Below are positions 33,230-44,019 of a DNA stretch of 64,000 nt, one piece after another. The notes beneath the pieces were generated by a model. The model did not search any database and was not told the DNA's origin. It was given only the letters and a program-made list of their open reading frames with translations. Origin of the DNA: Cordylochernes scorpioides (lineage: Eukaryota > Arthropoda > Arachnida > Pseudoscorpiones > Chernetidae); the NCBI GenBank assembly GCA_030710605.1, contig CP092875.1, positions 63,187,404-63,251,403 on the forward strand, given 5' to 3'. The first letter of the stretch is position 1. Each line of letters starts with the position of its first letter. The position numbers and the translations under genes are program-made.

Positions 33230-34140
33230 TGAAAGGCTCACTTAAGATACGACTTAAAATCATGGATAACCCCAGTTCTTTTTGGAGCTGATTTCTTATC
33301 AGAGGCTCTACTCAGGTTGTTAAGATTCCTTAGGTCTTAGCTTGAGATGGCAGAAATTTCTGATTTAAGAAACAACTTCCAGGAAAGAATGGGCTTCGCC
33401 ATGATTCTAGGTGTTCTTTCATATAGAAGAATTCTGTATGTGTAAATAAGGATCTATGATAAGTATTAATTATTTTTATTATTTTATCATATTATCGAAT
33501 TGACTATTTTATTAAATAATTAAAAAGTTTCTGGTGATGATTTTCTTTTAATATTTTAGAGCAGTCTCAAACTTTCGGAGAGAGATATATATCTCTGCCC
33601 TTCAATAATTATTTAATTAATGTCTCAAAGAAATTGATGTTGTTTATTTTATATTTTATTATATTTTCAATTTGAATTTTATTTTATTTGGTCTTCAATA
33701 TTGAATTTCGCGTCTTTTCAATTTTTTGTTTCAAAGTTATGTCATTGTTTTTCATGCTGACAAACATACTCCAATATACATTTTGAACATCTTTTATGTA
33801 CCACACCGCTAATATTTTATTACTGTATATTTCCCCATATTAGAAATAAATAATAAAAATAATAGAAAAATAGATTTACAATATCAAATTGAATATTGCA
33901 TGTGATAAAATAAATACTTTTGGCTCTATATATTTTGTTCGATAGAACCCCAAAATATTTTTAAAATTTAATCGAACATAGTTAATTTATTAATTTGAAG
34001 AAAAGTAATTTATTATATTTGTGTAAGAAAACAATTATGGATTACCAACACCAATTTTAAATACATTATCTCACTTTATGCAAAGATTCTTATGATATTT
34101 TAATATATAATAATAATAAATATTAAATACATACTAGACA
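33230..34140. other. AT-rich DNA, no gene recognised
   Basis: A/T runs. The less biased part at 33230-33440 has no conserved frame. Confidence 0.5.
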
Positions 34141-34159
34141 ATTAAAAAAAAACAATAGA

Positions 34160-34362
34160 AAAAATAAAAAAGAAAGGTGTTGATATTAAAAATAAAAAAG
34201 GCATATCCTGACCAAGAGCACATGTGCTTTTCAGAAGGCAGAGCGCCATCTGGTGGAACAGGCTAAACAATGAATAGTTGATTTCTGTTCCACCAGATGG
34301 CGCTCTGCCTTCTGAAAAGCACATGTGCTCCTGGTCAGGATATGGCTTTTTATTTTTAATTA
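34160..34362. repeat. Repeat family E, inverted dimer
   Basis: AGGCATATCCTGACCAAGAG, GCACATGTGCTTTTCAGAAG and AGAGCGCCATCTGGTGGAAC are followed by their reverse complements (GTTCCACCAGATGGCGCTCT, CTTCTGAAAAGCACATGTG, CTCCTGGTCAGGATATGGC). The centre at about 34270 is AATGAATAGTTGATT. Confidence 0.85.
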
Positions 34363-34729
34363 TAGACAATGGAAACCGTTTGTTTATTCCCGTTATATAA
34401 AACATCGGTTAGTGAAGCAGACGAAAGGTCAGATGCCATTTCGACATCATATTTGTTTGTCAAACCTTTTTGTCAAGAAGGTTGACAAGGTAGACATTAG
34501 CAGTGTAGGATATAATAAGAGAGTTAAGGTATATGTTTGTAAGAGTGGAGGGTTATAAGTGTTTTATAGCTCGAGTTATGTATATATTGTCACTTCATCG
34601 TTGCGACGTGTCCGGAAGTTTTTGTAGCGAAGGATAGACTTCTTGCTCTTGAGAATGATGCTGATTAAATATATTTGAACACTTTTGTAGATATAATATC
34701 GCTGTTTAATTACCATTATGGTTGTGAAT

Positions 34730-35960
34730 AGTTACTACCTTCCATATAGGAGAGATATGTCAAACAACTGAATAGTTACTACCTTCCATATAGGAGAGAC
34801 ACGACCAACAACTGAATAGATACGAACTTCCAATTAGGAGAGACACGGCCAATAACTGAATAAACACGAACCTACACTTAAGAGAGACACGACTTGAACT
34901 GAATAAACACGAACCTATACTTAGGAGAGACACGACTTGCAACTGAATAGATATACGAGATTCCATTTAAAGACATGACCAGAAACTAAATTAAGACTAC
35001 TAAAACACGGACGAAATTCAGCCAACCACATTACAAATGAAACAAATAGAAAAAAATCAAGCACAGTAGATACGACACCAACTACTCAGGATGCTCAAGC
35101 ATCCAACAAAGAAACATATTTTATCACAGAAGAGATAGCATCAATCACACATGAGACACAATAAACCACAGAAGAGACACAATCAACCAATATAAGAGAT
35201 CTGTTTAATAACAAAATATTCCAAATCAACGGCAGAAGAGATACAATAAGCCATAGAAGAGACACAACTAACCCCAGTAGTGACAAAACCAACCACGGAC
35301 GATGGACAAATAACCATAGAAGAAATACTTTCAACCACAGAGGAGACACAATCTACCAACGAAGAAATACTCTGAAATACTGAATAGAACAAATCAACCA
35401 CAAAAGATAAAATATCAACCACAGAAGAGTAACAATCAGCCTTAGAAGAGACAAAATCATCTCCAGAAGAAGTCCAATCAACCAAAAAATAGAAACATTT
35501 AATCAAAGAATAGATATAATCAATAAGTGAAGAGATGCAATCAATAACAGAAGACTCCAACAAACAAGAGTAGAGACAGAACCAACCATTAACGATGCAC
35601 AACTAAATCATAGAAGTAACACAATTAACAATAGAAGTACTTAACCAACCAAAGAAGAGACACAACCAATCACAGAAGTTAAATAACTTACTATAAATCT
35701 AACCAAACACAACAGAAGACACAAAATCTACTATCGATGAAACCCTGTCAAGCAGAGAAACATTTTCCAACATCAATGACACAACTAACCATAGAAGAAA
35801 CACAATTAACGATACAATTCCCAACCAACCAAAGAAGAGACACAACCAATCACAGAAGTGAAATAACTTACTATAAATCTAACTAAACACAACAGAAGAC
35901 ACAAAATCTACCATCGATGAAACGTTGTCAAGCACAGAAGAGAAACATTTTCCAACATGA
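34730..35960. repeat. Degenerate minisatellite, 21-bp period over much of it
   Basis: CACAGAAGAGACACAATCAA-type units, e.g. three consecutive 21-bp units at about 35121-35183. The left third has a longer unit (GGAGAGACACGACC, AACTGAATA). Two blocks (35610-35720 and 35790-35900) are near copies of each other. Because 21 is divisible by 3, the minus strand stays open for over 100 codons as a VSSVVD-like repeat, but nothing shows that it is translated. Confidence 0.8.
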
Positions 35961-36465
35961 AGGACACAACGTAGACACCCACTAGCTAGTGTCCCACTAC
36001 TGTCACAACAACAGGTCCAACTAGGTCGAGCCTCTTATTGAGAGGAGCAGCATCGGCCACTCGAGCCGCTGAATATTGGAATCCCCCGTTGTCATGACAA
36101 CCGAGCTCTCTCCTCACCAGTGACACCTCTCAGCACACGCTCCACAATTGCATAACGCCATCACTTCCCTATATGGGACATATCTTGTTGTCTATTCCCA
36201 CATCCTTCTCTATTGCCATATATCAACATTGTAAGTATGCCTCAACCAAAGAATTTTTCAATAGTTATTTTAAACGTTTTTATTATTCTTTATAACCTTA
36301 TATAAATATTTTACTTTGTGTGTCATATGTGTAACGGTGTTCTGAAAGATATTACAAAATGGATTAAATGCTATATACATTAATACTCTTTCTCAACCAA
36401 ACAAAAAACGATATATTTCCTGAAGTCTTTCAAATCAGGGTCTGTATATCTCAATTTCCTTTCTC
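35961..36465. other. Mixed-composition DNA, no gene recognised
   Basis: 35970-36190 is GC-richer (CTAGTGTCCCACTACTGTCA, GGCCACTCGAGCCGCTG). It has no long frame and no tRNA fold that I can see. The rest is AT-rich. Confidence 0.4.
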
Positions 36466-36469
36466 ATAA

Positions 36470-36722
36470 AGATATTGCCTGCCTGGCCGGCATTCATAGT
36501 TCTTTAAATTAAAGATACTTCGGCCAGTAAATCTTTTTATTACCTCGACGTTTCGACAAAACATATTTTGTCCACTTCAGGAGCGAACTAAAATTAAAAC
36601 ATTAACGCTTTACCAAATGTTTTAATATTTGTTCGCTCCTGACGAGGACAAAAGAGTTTTCTCGAAACGTCGATGTAATAAAAATATTTACTGACCGAAG
36701 TATCTTTAATTTGAAGAAGAAT
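36470..36722. repeat. Repeat family A, inverted dimer
   Basis: ACTTCGGCCAGTAAATC, CTCGACGTTTCGACAAAACA, TTGTCCACTTCAGGAGCGAA on the left. TTCGCTCCTGACGAGGACAA, CTCGAAACGTCGATGTAATA, TTTACTGACCGAAGTATC on the right. Confidence 0.8.
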
Positions 36723-37235
36723 TTCATTTCCTTTAAAGTTCTTTAAAAGGGGCATCGTCCTAGATTTTATCCTCTTAGTCTATTCCAGTCTGTAGCACCA
36801 GATGCCAAATGCATTCAGACTCTTTTGAATATACTTCAATGATCAAACAAATTTACAAGCGCAATAATTTAATATAGTTTGCGTAATGAGGGTTAGAAAT
36901 AGACGATGGTTAAATATTCTCCTATCAAAACCTCATCTTTTCCGCTAGCTTCCATCTCAGAATACACAAATCTTCAGGATCACGAATTTCAAGTGTTTAC
37001 CGTTTATATGATATAGGAAACCATAAAAATTGTATTTTATTAATGTTTGTTCTTCTGGTTTTCTAGTTTTCACACATATACACACAAATTGAGGTTACGA
37101 ATTCTGCATCCATTCAGTAATTGAAAGCAATGCATTCAGGTTTTAATCTTCAATCAATATTTTCATATTTAGATTATTTTCTTGATTTAGTTGTGGAAAA
37201 TATCGAATAATAAATATTATATTTAAGAAATGGAA
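36723..37235. other. AT-rich DNA, no gene recognised
   Basis: No repeat family or coding signal recognised. Confidence 0.45.
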
Positions 37236-37239
37236 GCAT

Positions 37240-37625
37240 TATAAAGCACTAATGTTTCTTTTTTAAAACACAAAACAATCTCTTCTACTGTCCTTACTGC
37301 GATGAAAATAATATATTGGGAGGACATGGCTCATCAGTGGTGAACCCTCCAATCGGTTTCGCCAATATATTCCACCAGACCGCTTCTCTTAGACTCCAAT
37401 ACTGTATTGAACGATTCTGCTTATATAGGCTGGAAAGACGGGTGGAATCTTAGAATAGTATTCAAGCAAACTATAGACATAGGCTTTCAGGACAGAAGAA
37501 TTACGTATATATATTTACATCGAGCAACGCTCTTCCGAAAACAATATATTTTCCATCGCAGTAAGGACAGTAGAAGAGATTGTTTTGTGTTTGAAAAAAA
37601 GAAACATTCATGCTTTTTAATGATT
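37240..37625. repeat. Repeat family G, complete foldback of about 385 bp
   Basis: The left end CTTCTACTGTCCTTACTGCG with AATATATTGGGAGG is matched at the right end by AATATATTTTCCATCGCAGT and AAGGACAGTAGAAGAG. The interior has CAGACCGCTTCTC, GATTCTGCTTATATAGGCT and CAAACTATAGACATAGGC. The inverted ends suggest a MITE or foldback DNA element; no transposase is encoded. Confidence 0.75.
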
Positions 37626-37639
37626 CCATTTCTATTTCT

Positions 37640-38345
37640 ATTCCTATTGAGGTAGTATTCAAGATAGTCGTCTTAATTATTATTATATTCTTATTTATTA
37701 TAAAGTTGATCTAATTTCAATTATCCAAGTGTTTATGGTGATACATCAGGTTATATAATGCTGCGTTTTAGATGTCCCAGAATGTCATCTATGGTCAGAT
37801 GGTGACAGTGACAACAGTTTTGAAGATTATTTCTATTGAAGTAGCATTCAAGATAGTCGTCTTAATTATTATTATATTTATTTATTCGTATTTATTGTGA
37901 GGCTGATCTAATTCCGATTATCCAAGTGTTTATGGTGTTACATCAGGTTGTATCATAACGCGCTTTTCCCCACTGTTAGATGTCCCAGAATGTCATCTAT
38001 GGTCAGATGGTGACAGTGACAACAGTTTTGACAATTATTTCTATTGAAGGAGAATTCAAGATAGTCATCTTAATTATTATTATATTATTTTTTCTTATTT
38101 ATTGTGAGGTTGATCTAATTCCGATTATCCAAGTGTTTATGGTGATACATCAGGTTGTATCATAACGCGCTTTTCCCCACTGTTAGATGTCCCAGAATGT
38201 CATCTATGGTCAGATGGTGACAGTGACAACAGTTTTGACAATTATTTCTATTGAAGGAGAATTCAAGATAGTCATCTTAATTATTATTATTATATTTTTT
38301 CTTATTTATTGTGAGACTGATCTAAATCCGATTATCCAAGTGTTT
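37640..38345. repeat. Tandem repeat of about 207 bp, 3-4 copies
   Basis: CAAGATAGTCRTCTTAATTA begins at 37660, 37849, 38057 and 38264 (steps 189, 208, 207). Each unit has TTATCCAAGTGTTTATGG, ACATCAGGTTRTATMATAAY and TGTCCCAGAATGTCATCTAT. A part of the unit recurs inverted at 40862-40985, directly after the LTR element, so the array is one side of a larger foldback. Confidence 0.85.
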
Positions 38346-38350
38346 ATGGT

Positions 38351-38536
38351 TGTAGAATAGTGTTAAATATATAAGTGATGTGAATATAAGAAAATAGAAT
38401 TAAGAAGAATAGACTGACTGTGTTTTGTAAATATATAATTAATCTTTACTAAATTTAAATGTGTGTGATAAATAAATAATTATAATTAAATAATAAATAT
38501 ATAAGTTGTAGTTTATAAAAGATAAACAACACAACA
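38351..38536 (+). repeat. 5' LTR of Ty3/gypsy-type retrotransposon
   Basis: 186 bp, starting TGTAGAATAGTG and ending CACAACA. It differs from the 3' LTR by a single base that I can see (T/G at 38364). It is preceded by the 5-bp target duplication ATGGT (38346-38350). Confidence 0.95.
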
Positions 38537-38540
38537 TATT

Positions 38541-38556
38541 TGGCGACGAGGATTAA
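38541..38556 (+). other. Primer-binding site
   Basis: TGGCGACGAGGATT lies four bases after the 5' LTR, where the tRNA primer for minus-strand DNA synthesis pairs. TGGCGACGAGG is a common start in gypsy-type elements. I do not assign the tRNA. Confidence 0.65.
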
Positions 38557-38595
38557 AAAAAAATAATAATAATAATTAAATAAGCGTAACAGAAG

Positions 38596-39912
38596 ATGGC
38601 AAATAATTTGACGTCTCCATTACCGTTGAACCTTAATGCTACAGATTTGTATTCCGAGTACAAACATTGGATGAATTCATATTTAATTTATGAATTAGCA
38701 AGCGGTGTTTCAACAAAGAAAGATGACGTTAAAAGGGCAACACTTTTGCATTGCCTTGGACCACAAGTCCAAAGAATTTTCTTTAATTTGCCAGAAGAAA
38801 AAGATACGTATGAAAAAGCAAAAGAAGCTTTAACTAAATATTTCACACCACAAAAAAATATTGTATCAGAACGATTTAAATTTAGGCAAAGAAAACAAAA
38901 TACAGATGAAAATATTGATTCATATGTCATTGCCCTAAGAGAATTAGTCAAATCCTGTGAATTTGGAAATTTAGAAGAAGACATGATCAGAGATCAGATA
39001 ATAGAAAAATGCTATAATAGGCAATTAAAAGAAAAGTTGTTGCAACAAGATAATTTGAATCTTCAAAGAACAATTGAGATATCAAGAATGTTTGAAACAG
39101 CCAAAGAAGAATTTAGAGTATTGACAAATGAAGATATGACCTCAATAAATAGAGTAAACTATAAAAATAATTTCCAAGCAGCTAATGAATCAACTGTTAA
39201 AGGACCAAAAGCTCATAATGTGTACCATCAAAAAGGAAGCACCTCCAAGGTAAGTGTACCTAATTTGGAAGAATGCTATAGATGTGGCTTAAATACACAT
39301 CCTCCATATAAATGTGGAGCTAGAAATATGAAATGCACATTTTGTAACAAGATGGGTCATCTTAATAGAGTTTGTAGAAATAAAAATAAATATAAAAATA
39401 TTGAAGGAAAGAAAAGAAATATTCAAAATATTTCAGAAAATAATGAAGACTCAGATGAATACACTTTCTTTTTAGGCTCTGATAACAAAGAAAATATCTA
39501 TATAGATGGAAAGGAAATAACAATGACTATTGATACAGGTAGTGATACAACATTCATAGGACTTGAAAATTTGAAAAATATTTTTCCTAAGTCTCAAATG
39601 CCAACTTTAAATGGTACAGAAAGGAAATTTTATGCCTATGGACAAGCTTCACCTCTTCTATGTTGTGGATATTTCTTTGCAGATATTTCATGGGGTGAAA
39701 GGTCTATAAAGGAACAGATTTTTGTGATTGAAGGTAAAGCAGAACCTCTTTTAGGAAAGAAAGCAAGTTTCGAATTAGAAATTATAAAGCGTGGAACAAA
39801 AATAAGGAATATTCAACAGGAAGTTATTCCGAAGGATATATATAATTTGATACAAGAAAACATGAACCTTTTTCAAGGTCAAGGAAATGTGAAGGGTTAT
39901 AGTCAAAAATAA
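38596..39912 (+). CDS. Gag plus protease polyprotein of LTR retrotransposon
   Basis: 438 codons, uninterrupted, starting MANNLTSPLPLNLN. It forms the particle around the element RNA. Residues about 1-200 are a capsid-like retrotransposon gag region. Two zinc knuckles lie at about 226-260 (CYRCGLNTHPPYKC and CTFCNKMGHLNRVC, both CX2CX4HX4C). An aspartic protease follows with its catalytic DTGSDTTFIG at about 313. The stop at 39910 is followed by pol in the -1 frame. The frame-0 stop TAG at 39900 leaves only about ten bases (CAAAAAT region) where a -1 ribosomal slip could link them. No envelope gene is present. The open frame and matching LTRs indicate very recent insertion. Confidence 0.9.
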   Translation: MANNLTSPLPLNLNATDLYSEYKHWMNSYLIYELASGVSTKKDDVKRATLLHCLGPQVQRIFFNLPEEKDTYEKAKEALTKYFTPQKNIVSERFKFRQRKQNTDENIDSYVIALRELVKSCEFGNLEEDMIRDQIIEKCYNRQLKEKLLQQDNLNLQRTIEISRMFETAKEEFRVLTNEDMTSINRVNYKNNFQAANESTVKGPKAHNVYHQKGSTSKVSVPNLEECYRCGLNTHPPYKCGARNMKCTFCNKMGHLNRVCRNKNKYKNIEGKKRNIQNISENNEDSDEYTFFLGSDNKENIYIDGKEITMTIDTGSDTTFIGLENLKNIFPKSQMPTLNGTERKFYAYGQASPLLCCGYFFADISWGERSIKEQIFVIEGKAEPLLGKKASFELEIIKRGTKIRNIQQEVIPKDIYNLIQENMNLFQGQGNVKGYSQK

Positions 39913-39914
39913 CT

Positions 39915-40649
39915 CTAAAAGAAAATGTTACTCCTGTAGCTCAGAGATGCAGACATTTTCCATATAAAATGGTAGAAGCCATCAATCAAGAGCTAGACAA
40001 AATGATAGAAGATGGCATTATTGAGGAAGTCCATGAAGCTTCTGAATGGATCTCAAACATTGTGGCAGTTCCAAAAAAGGGTACTGAAGAAATCAGACTA
40101 TGTGTTGATCTGAAAGAAGTGATGGAGCATAATCAAGCCTATAAAGAAAGAATGAAAAAATATGCTGATAGCAAGAATAAGGCCTTGCCTCATGACTTCA
40201 AGAAAGGTAATATTGTTTATGTCGCAAACACTGAAATGAAAAGCAAGTTGACACCAAATTATGACAACCAAAGATTTATCATTCTAGAGACTATATCTCC
40301 AAATTCATTCAAGTTAGTCAATACTGAGACAGGTATCTTTATCATTAGGAATGCAAAGCATTTAAGACATGCCAATGTCTTACAAGATTTTAACAAAGGA
40401 ATTGATTTGAATACCACTTTGATTAAGACTCCAGAAATTAGAATGGAACTTCCTAGTACTTCAAGGTATCTACCAGAACAAGAAGCAACCTTAGAAGATA
40501 TTGTACCAGAAGAGCAGATTGCTATATCTGATATGGACTGTTTATATCCAAATGAATCACCTAATGAGAATGAAAACAAGACTGTCATCACTAGAAGTGG
40601 AAGACAAATACATGTTCCTTCTAGATTTAAGGACATGATTAGATATTAA
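39915..40649 (+). pseudogene. Deleted pol: RT N-terminus joined in frame to integrase C-terminus
   Basis: In the -1 frame relative to gag, sequence corresponding to LKENVTPVAQRCRHFPYKM leads into the reverse transcriptase start (MIEDGIIEE, SNIVAVPKKGTEEIRLCVDL). At about 40118-40130 this passes directly into the C-terminal part of integrase (YKERMKKYADSKNK, FKKGNIVYVANTEMKSKL) and runs to a stop at 40649. The YxDD site, RNase H and the integrase catalytic core are all absent, so about 2.5 kb seems to be missing. The join keeps the frame open. The copy cannot make its own enzymes and would depend on another element. Confidence 0.85.
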
Positions 40650-40653
40650 CTAA

Positions 40654-40667
40654 ACAAGGGAGGAATA
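40654..40667 (+). other. Polypurine tract
   Basis: ACAAGGGAGGAATA immediately before the 3' LTR, the expected primer site for plus-strand DNA synthesis. Confidence 0.7.
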
Positions 40668-40853
40668 TGTAGAATAGTGTGAAATATATAAGTGATGTGA
40701 ATATAAGAAAATAGAATTAAGAAGAATAGACTGACTGTGTTTTGTAAATATATAATTAATCTTTACTAAATTTAAATGTGTGTGATAAATAAATAATTAT
40801 AATTAAATAATAAATATATAAGTTGTAGTTTATAAAAGATAAACAACACAACA
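40668..40853 (+). repeat. 3' LTR of Ty3/gypsy-type retrotransposon
   Basis: 186 bp, TGTAGAATAGTG to CACAACA, followed by the target duplication ATGGT (40854-40858). It defines the element as 38351-40853, about 2.5 kb. Confidence 0.95.
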
Positions 40854-40861
40854 ATGGTGTT

Positions 40862-40985
40862 ACATCAGGTTGTATCACCATAAACACTTGGATATTTGGA
40901 ATTAGATAAGAGCCTTACAATAAATCCTAATTAATAAATATAATAATAATTAAGACTACTATCTTGAATGCTACTTCAATAGAAA
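40862..40985 (-). repeat. Inverted partial copy of the 207-bp repeat
   Basis: ACCATAAACACTTGGATA, then AATAATTAAGACTACTATCT and TTGAATGCTACTTCAATAG, the reverse complement of the array at 37640-38345. With the LTR element removed, the target TATGGTGTTACATCAGG lies at the centre of this foldback. Confidence 0.75.
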
Positions 40986-41270
40986 GAATATTATATTGTA
41001 TCATCTAATACCTATATTTGATTAGAAAATCTTATCTCTTATGGTGAAACCATCAAACCGGTGAAGATTCTTAATTGATTGGTCTAATATTGAAGGTGAC
41101 ATTTCCATACTTCTATTTCTTCTGTATCAGAAATGTACTTGGGCATTTATATATAAATGTACAATTTTCAGTGACAACCGAAATATGAGTGATATATATA
41201 TATATATATGACATAATATATTTATTTATTTATATATGTCATCAATATATCATCAAATTTGTTGTTATTG

Positions 41271-41735
41271 TCGTGTCCAATGAAGAGCCTCAGATGTCCC
41301 CATGCATCTCTATCATAGCAGTCACAATGTCCTTTATCTTGGGTGTGAATACTGTATTGTTGTTGTCGTGTCCAATGAAGAGCCTCAGATGTCCTCGTGG
41401 ATCTCTATAATAGCAGTCACAATGTGTACTATCTTGGGTGTGAATACTGTATTGTTGTTATTGTCGTGTCCAATGAAGAGCCTCAGATGTCTCCATGCAT
41501 TTTTATCACAGCAGCAGCAATGCCCACTATCTTGGGTTTGTAAAGCCGCTGCCCTGGGTCCATATAAATATTCTGTAAGGCTGCGGCCATTGCTGGACAT
41601 GAGAATATGTGGGTAGGTGTTAGTTCCACACCAGGGCAATTGTTACATGTCCTATAGGTTCTTGTGTCATCTGGATGTATTGTCATTCCTTTATAGTATT
41701 TCGTTCTGAGTCTTGTTATAGTTTTATTGTTTAAA
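41271..41735 (-). mobile_element. 5'-truncated LINE 3' end with three tandem tail units
   Basis: On the minus strand, 41483-41700 encodes the last residues of the same protein as 44075-45010 (MTIHPDDTRTYRTCNNCPGV, THIFSCPAMAAALQ, a C-x2-C-x7-H-x3-C knuckle). TCGTGTCCAATGAAGAGCCT starts at 41271, 41366 and 41464, so the terminal segment of about 96 bp is repeated three times. LINEs of the I/Jockey group can end in short tandem repeats, but a unit this long containing coding sequence is less usual. Confidence 0.75.
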
Positions 41736-42119
41736 TTTAGTTAAATGTAAATAACACATGATATGATTTAAAATTAATGGAAATTAATTTATTAGCAATT
41801 ATTATATTCCGAAAATGGCACCTCTTAGTTAAATTAACGAATAAAAATCAGTTTTCAATAAAAAAGGTATATTAAATATATGATGTGTGATGGCAAAAAC
41901 AACACAAACATAAAAACAAAAAAAAATTGTACACTTTATCGATATTTCTTTTAAGTTTTCTTTCCTTTATTTGCTTGTAAACAAGTGTATTATTCAAGTA
42001 AAATACATGTATATATATAAAATATAATATATTTCGTTTTTTTTGCGTAGTATATTTATGTTTATAAAAAAGGGTTAATTATTATTTCAGGATATTTTAC
42101 AAATTATTTAAATTTTCTT

Positions 42120-42285
42120 GAAGATTGAGGTTGCCTGGCCGGAATTCATATTTCTGTAAAAAAAGCCAAGTGCTTTATTTTTATTTATTTCTTCTGACGA
42201 AGACAAAATATTTTTGTCGAAACGTTGAAAACATAAAACTTTAACTGGCTGAAGTATCTATTTTATTTCACAGAAATATTTAAAA
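42120..42285. repeat. Repeat family A, inverted remnant
   Basis: AGGTTGCCTGGCCGGAATTC, then TTCTGACGAAGACAAAATAT, TTTTTGTCGAAACGTTGAAA and TAACTGGCTGAAGTATC. Confidence 0.7.
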
Positions 42286-42289
42286 TTTG

Positions 42290-43400
42290 TTTTGGAAAAC
42301 AAGAAGAGAATATAAAAGTTCTTTTAAATTGTTTACCAGAGAAAAATTAAACGTTTTATTATATATATATATATATTGGTATACTTAAATTTCCTTTTAC
42401 TATTTTAACGAGAATATTTGGGAGAAATATAATAAATTATAATACATATTTATTTTTCGCATAAAAATATTCTAGGCTTGCGTAAGGTTGAGATATTTCA
42501 CATCAAACTCGTGAACAGCTATATAATTTAAGACCAAACGAAAGAATCCTCCCACCAGACGACATCTAAAAGACGTCAGATGTCAACATTGCACCCTGTG
42601 ATTTCCGACAAACAAACGATTGGGAGTTGACGTCAACCTGGTGGATATTGATGACGGTCCAGCGTCAAATCCTACTAAAATATAATCATAGAATTTTCTT
42701 TTGTTTCATTCAAAATAAAGTTATTTCAAAATTTATAATGCAATTTTGAAAATATACGACGGCTTTTTGTATATGGAATTAAAACCTTTTAAAACCTATT
42801 AATATAAATTAGAGTATATTATATACTTTATATATATTATTATTTTATTGCGAGAAAATGGTTAGTATCAATGATTTATGGATTATAAAAATATTTTTAA
42901 TGAGACTTTACCATAAATTTAATAAAATACATTTCATATATTTTATTCTGACAATTTCTTTTAAAATTCTGATGAAGTGCTAATGCTTTACGAAATTGAG
43001 GCAAAATATATACAATTAGCTAAATGAAGAGTTTCTTTTATTATAATATAATTGCCTTTTATTCATAACTATAAAAATGGTCTTTCCAAAAAATAAATAG
43101 GTAGATCAAATCACACACAATAGAAAAATATATCATTTGAATATATCAATACGGTTTATAAAAAAGGGAAACCAGGGTTCATGAAGTGTCAACCGCCTAC
43201 TACACCCGGACTGTTCAAATGTCTAATGAAAAGTTGAAGTCACAGCCTGTGAGGGTTGTAGAATTGAATGACCACATGACCAAGGAAGTTCTACGCTGGC
43301 AGTTCGTCTGGGGGGTCTAATAAACAATGCAGGATCGAACTGTGAGCCAGTTAAACTAGCAAGATCATCTGTATTATGTACTTCAGAAATCTGGGCACTC
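42290..43400. other. AT-rich DNA with small mixed-composition patches
   Basis: 42530-42670 (CAGACGACATCTAAAAGACG) and 43170-43400 (CACAGCCTGTGAGGGTTGTA) are of more even composition and may be old transposon pieces. I see no conserved protein in any frame. Confidence 0.4.
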
Positions 43401-43404
43401 TAAT

Positions 43405-43790
43405 AGAAGGCGATTGTTTATTTCACAAATAAATCAAACCTCTACTGTCTTGATTGCGATGAAAAATAAGGAGGGCCTGGCTCATCAGTGGTTTATCCTT
43501 CCAGTGATTTCGTCAATTTAATCTACTAGACAGCTTCTTTAGAGCACTAATACTGTATTGGATTATCCTGCTTATATATGCTACAAGAGGAGTGGAATCT
43601 TAGAAATGGTTTCTAATCAAACTATAGACATAAGCTCTTTTAGGACAGTAGAATTATATTTAAAAATGTGAATTATATGAAACCGCTTGGAGGGTTCACC
43701 ACTGATGAACCAAGTCCTCCCAATATTTTTTCATCGTAGTAAGGACAGTAGAAGTTTGATTTATTTGTGAAAGAAACACTGGCGTCTTAA
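43405..43790. repeat. Repeat family G, complete foldback
   Basis: TTTCACAAATAAATCAAACC with CTACTGTCTTGATTGCGATG at the left. CATCGTAGTAAGGACAGTAG with TTTGATTTATTTGTGAAAGA at the right. Interior CAAACTATAGACATAAGC as in the copy at 37240. Confidence 0.75.
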
Positions 43791-44019
43791 TGTTTTGTAT
43801 CCAATTTTATTTATTTCCTTATTGGAATACAAAAATTTAATGCAAAAGAATTAACATATTTTATATATCCCAGCTAGCTGGCTGTATAAAGGCGAAAAAA
43901 CTTATATAGGCGCAGCTCTCACGTGACGAGACGGCACGATGCGCTATTCCCCAAAATCTGACGCCATTTTCCGTTGAAGAAGCAAACCATTTGTTACAGT
44001 TTTAATTTGTTATATATAA

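Noticed and set aside
35183..35602. 139-codon minus-strand protein rich in Val-Ser
   Set aside because: Product of a 21-bp repeat period; no start context or conservation evidence for translation.
38351..40853. Endogenous retrovirus
   Set aside because: Only gag, protease and remnants of pol are present; there is no envelope reading frame, so it is a retrotransposon.
43690..43750. Hammerhead ribozyme in family G (CTGATGA, CGAAAC and complementary GCCAA/TTGGC nearby)
   Set aside because: The pieces are in permuted order and leave only about five bases for stem I, and GGGAGG/CCTCCC pairing competes. It is a near miss, not a supported ribozyme.
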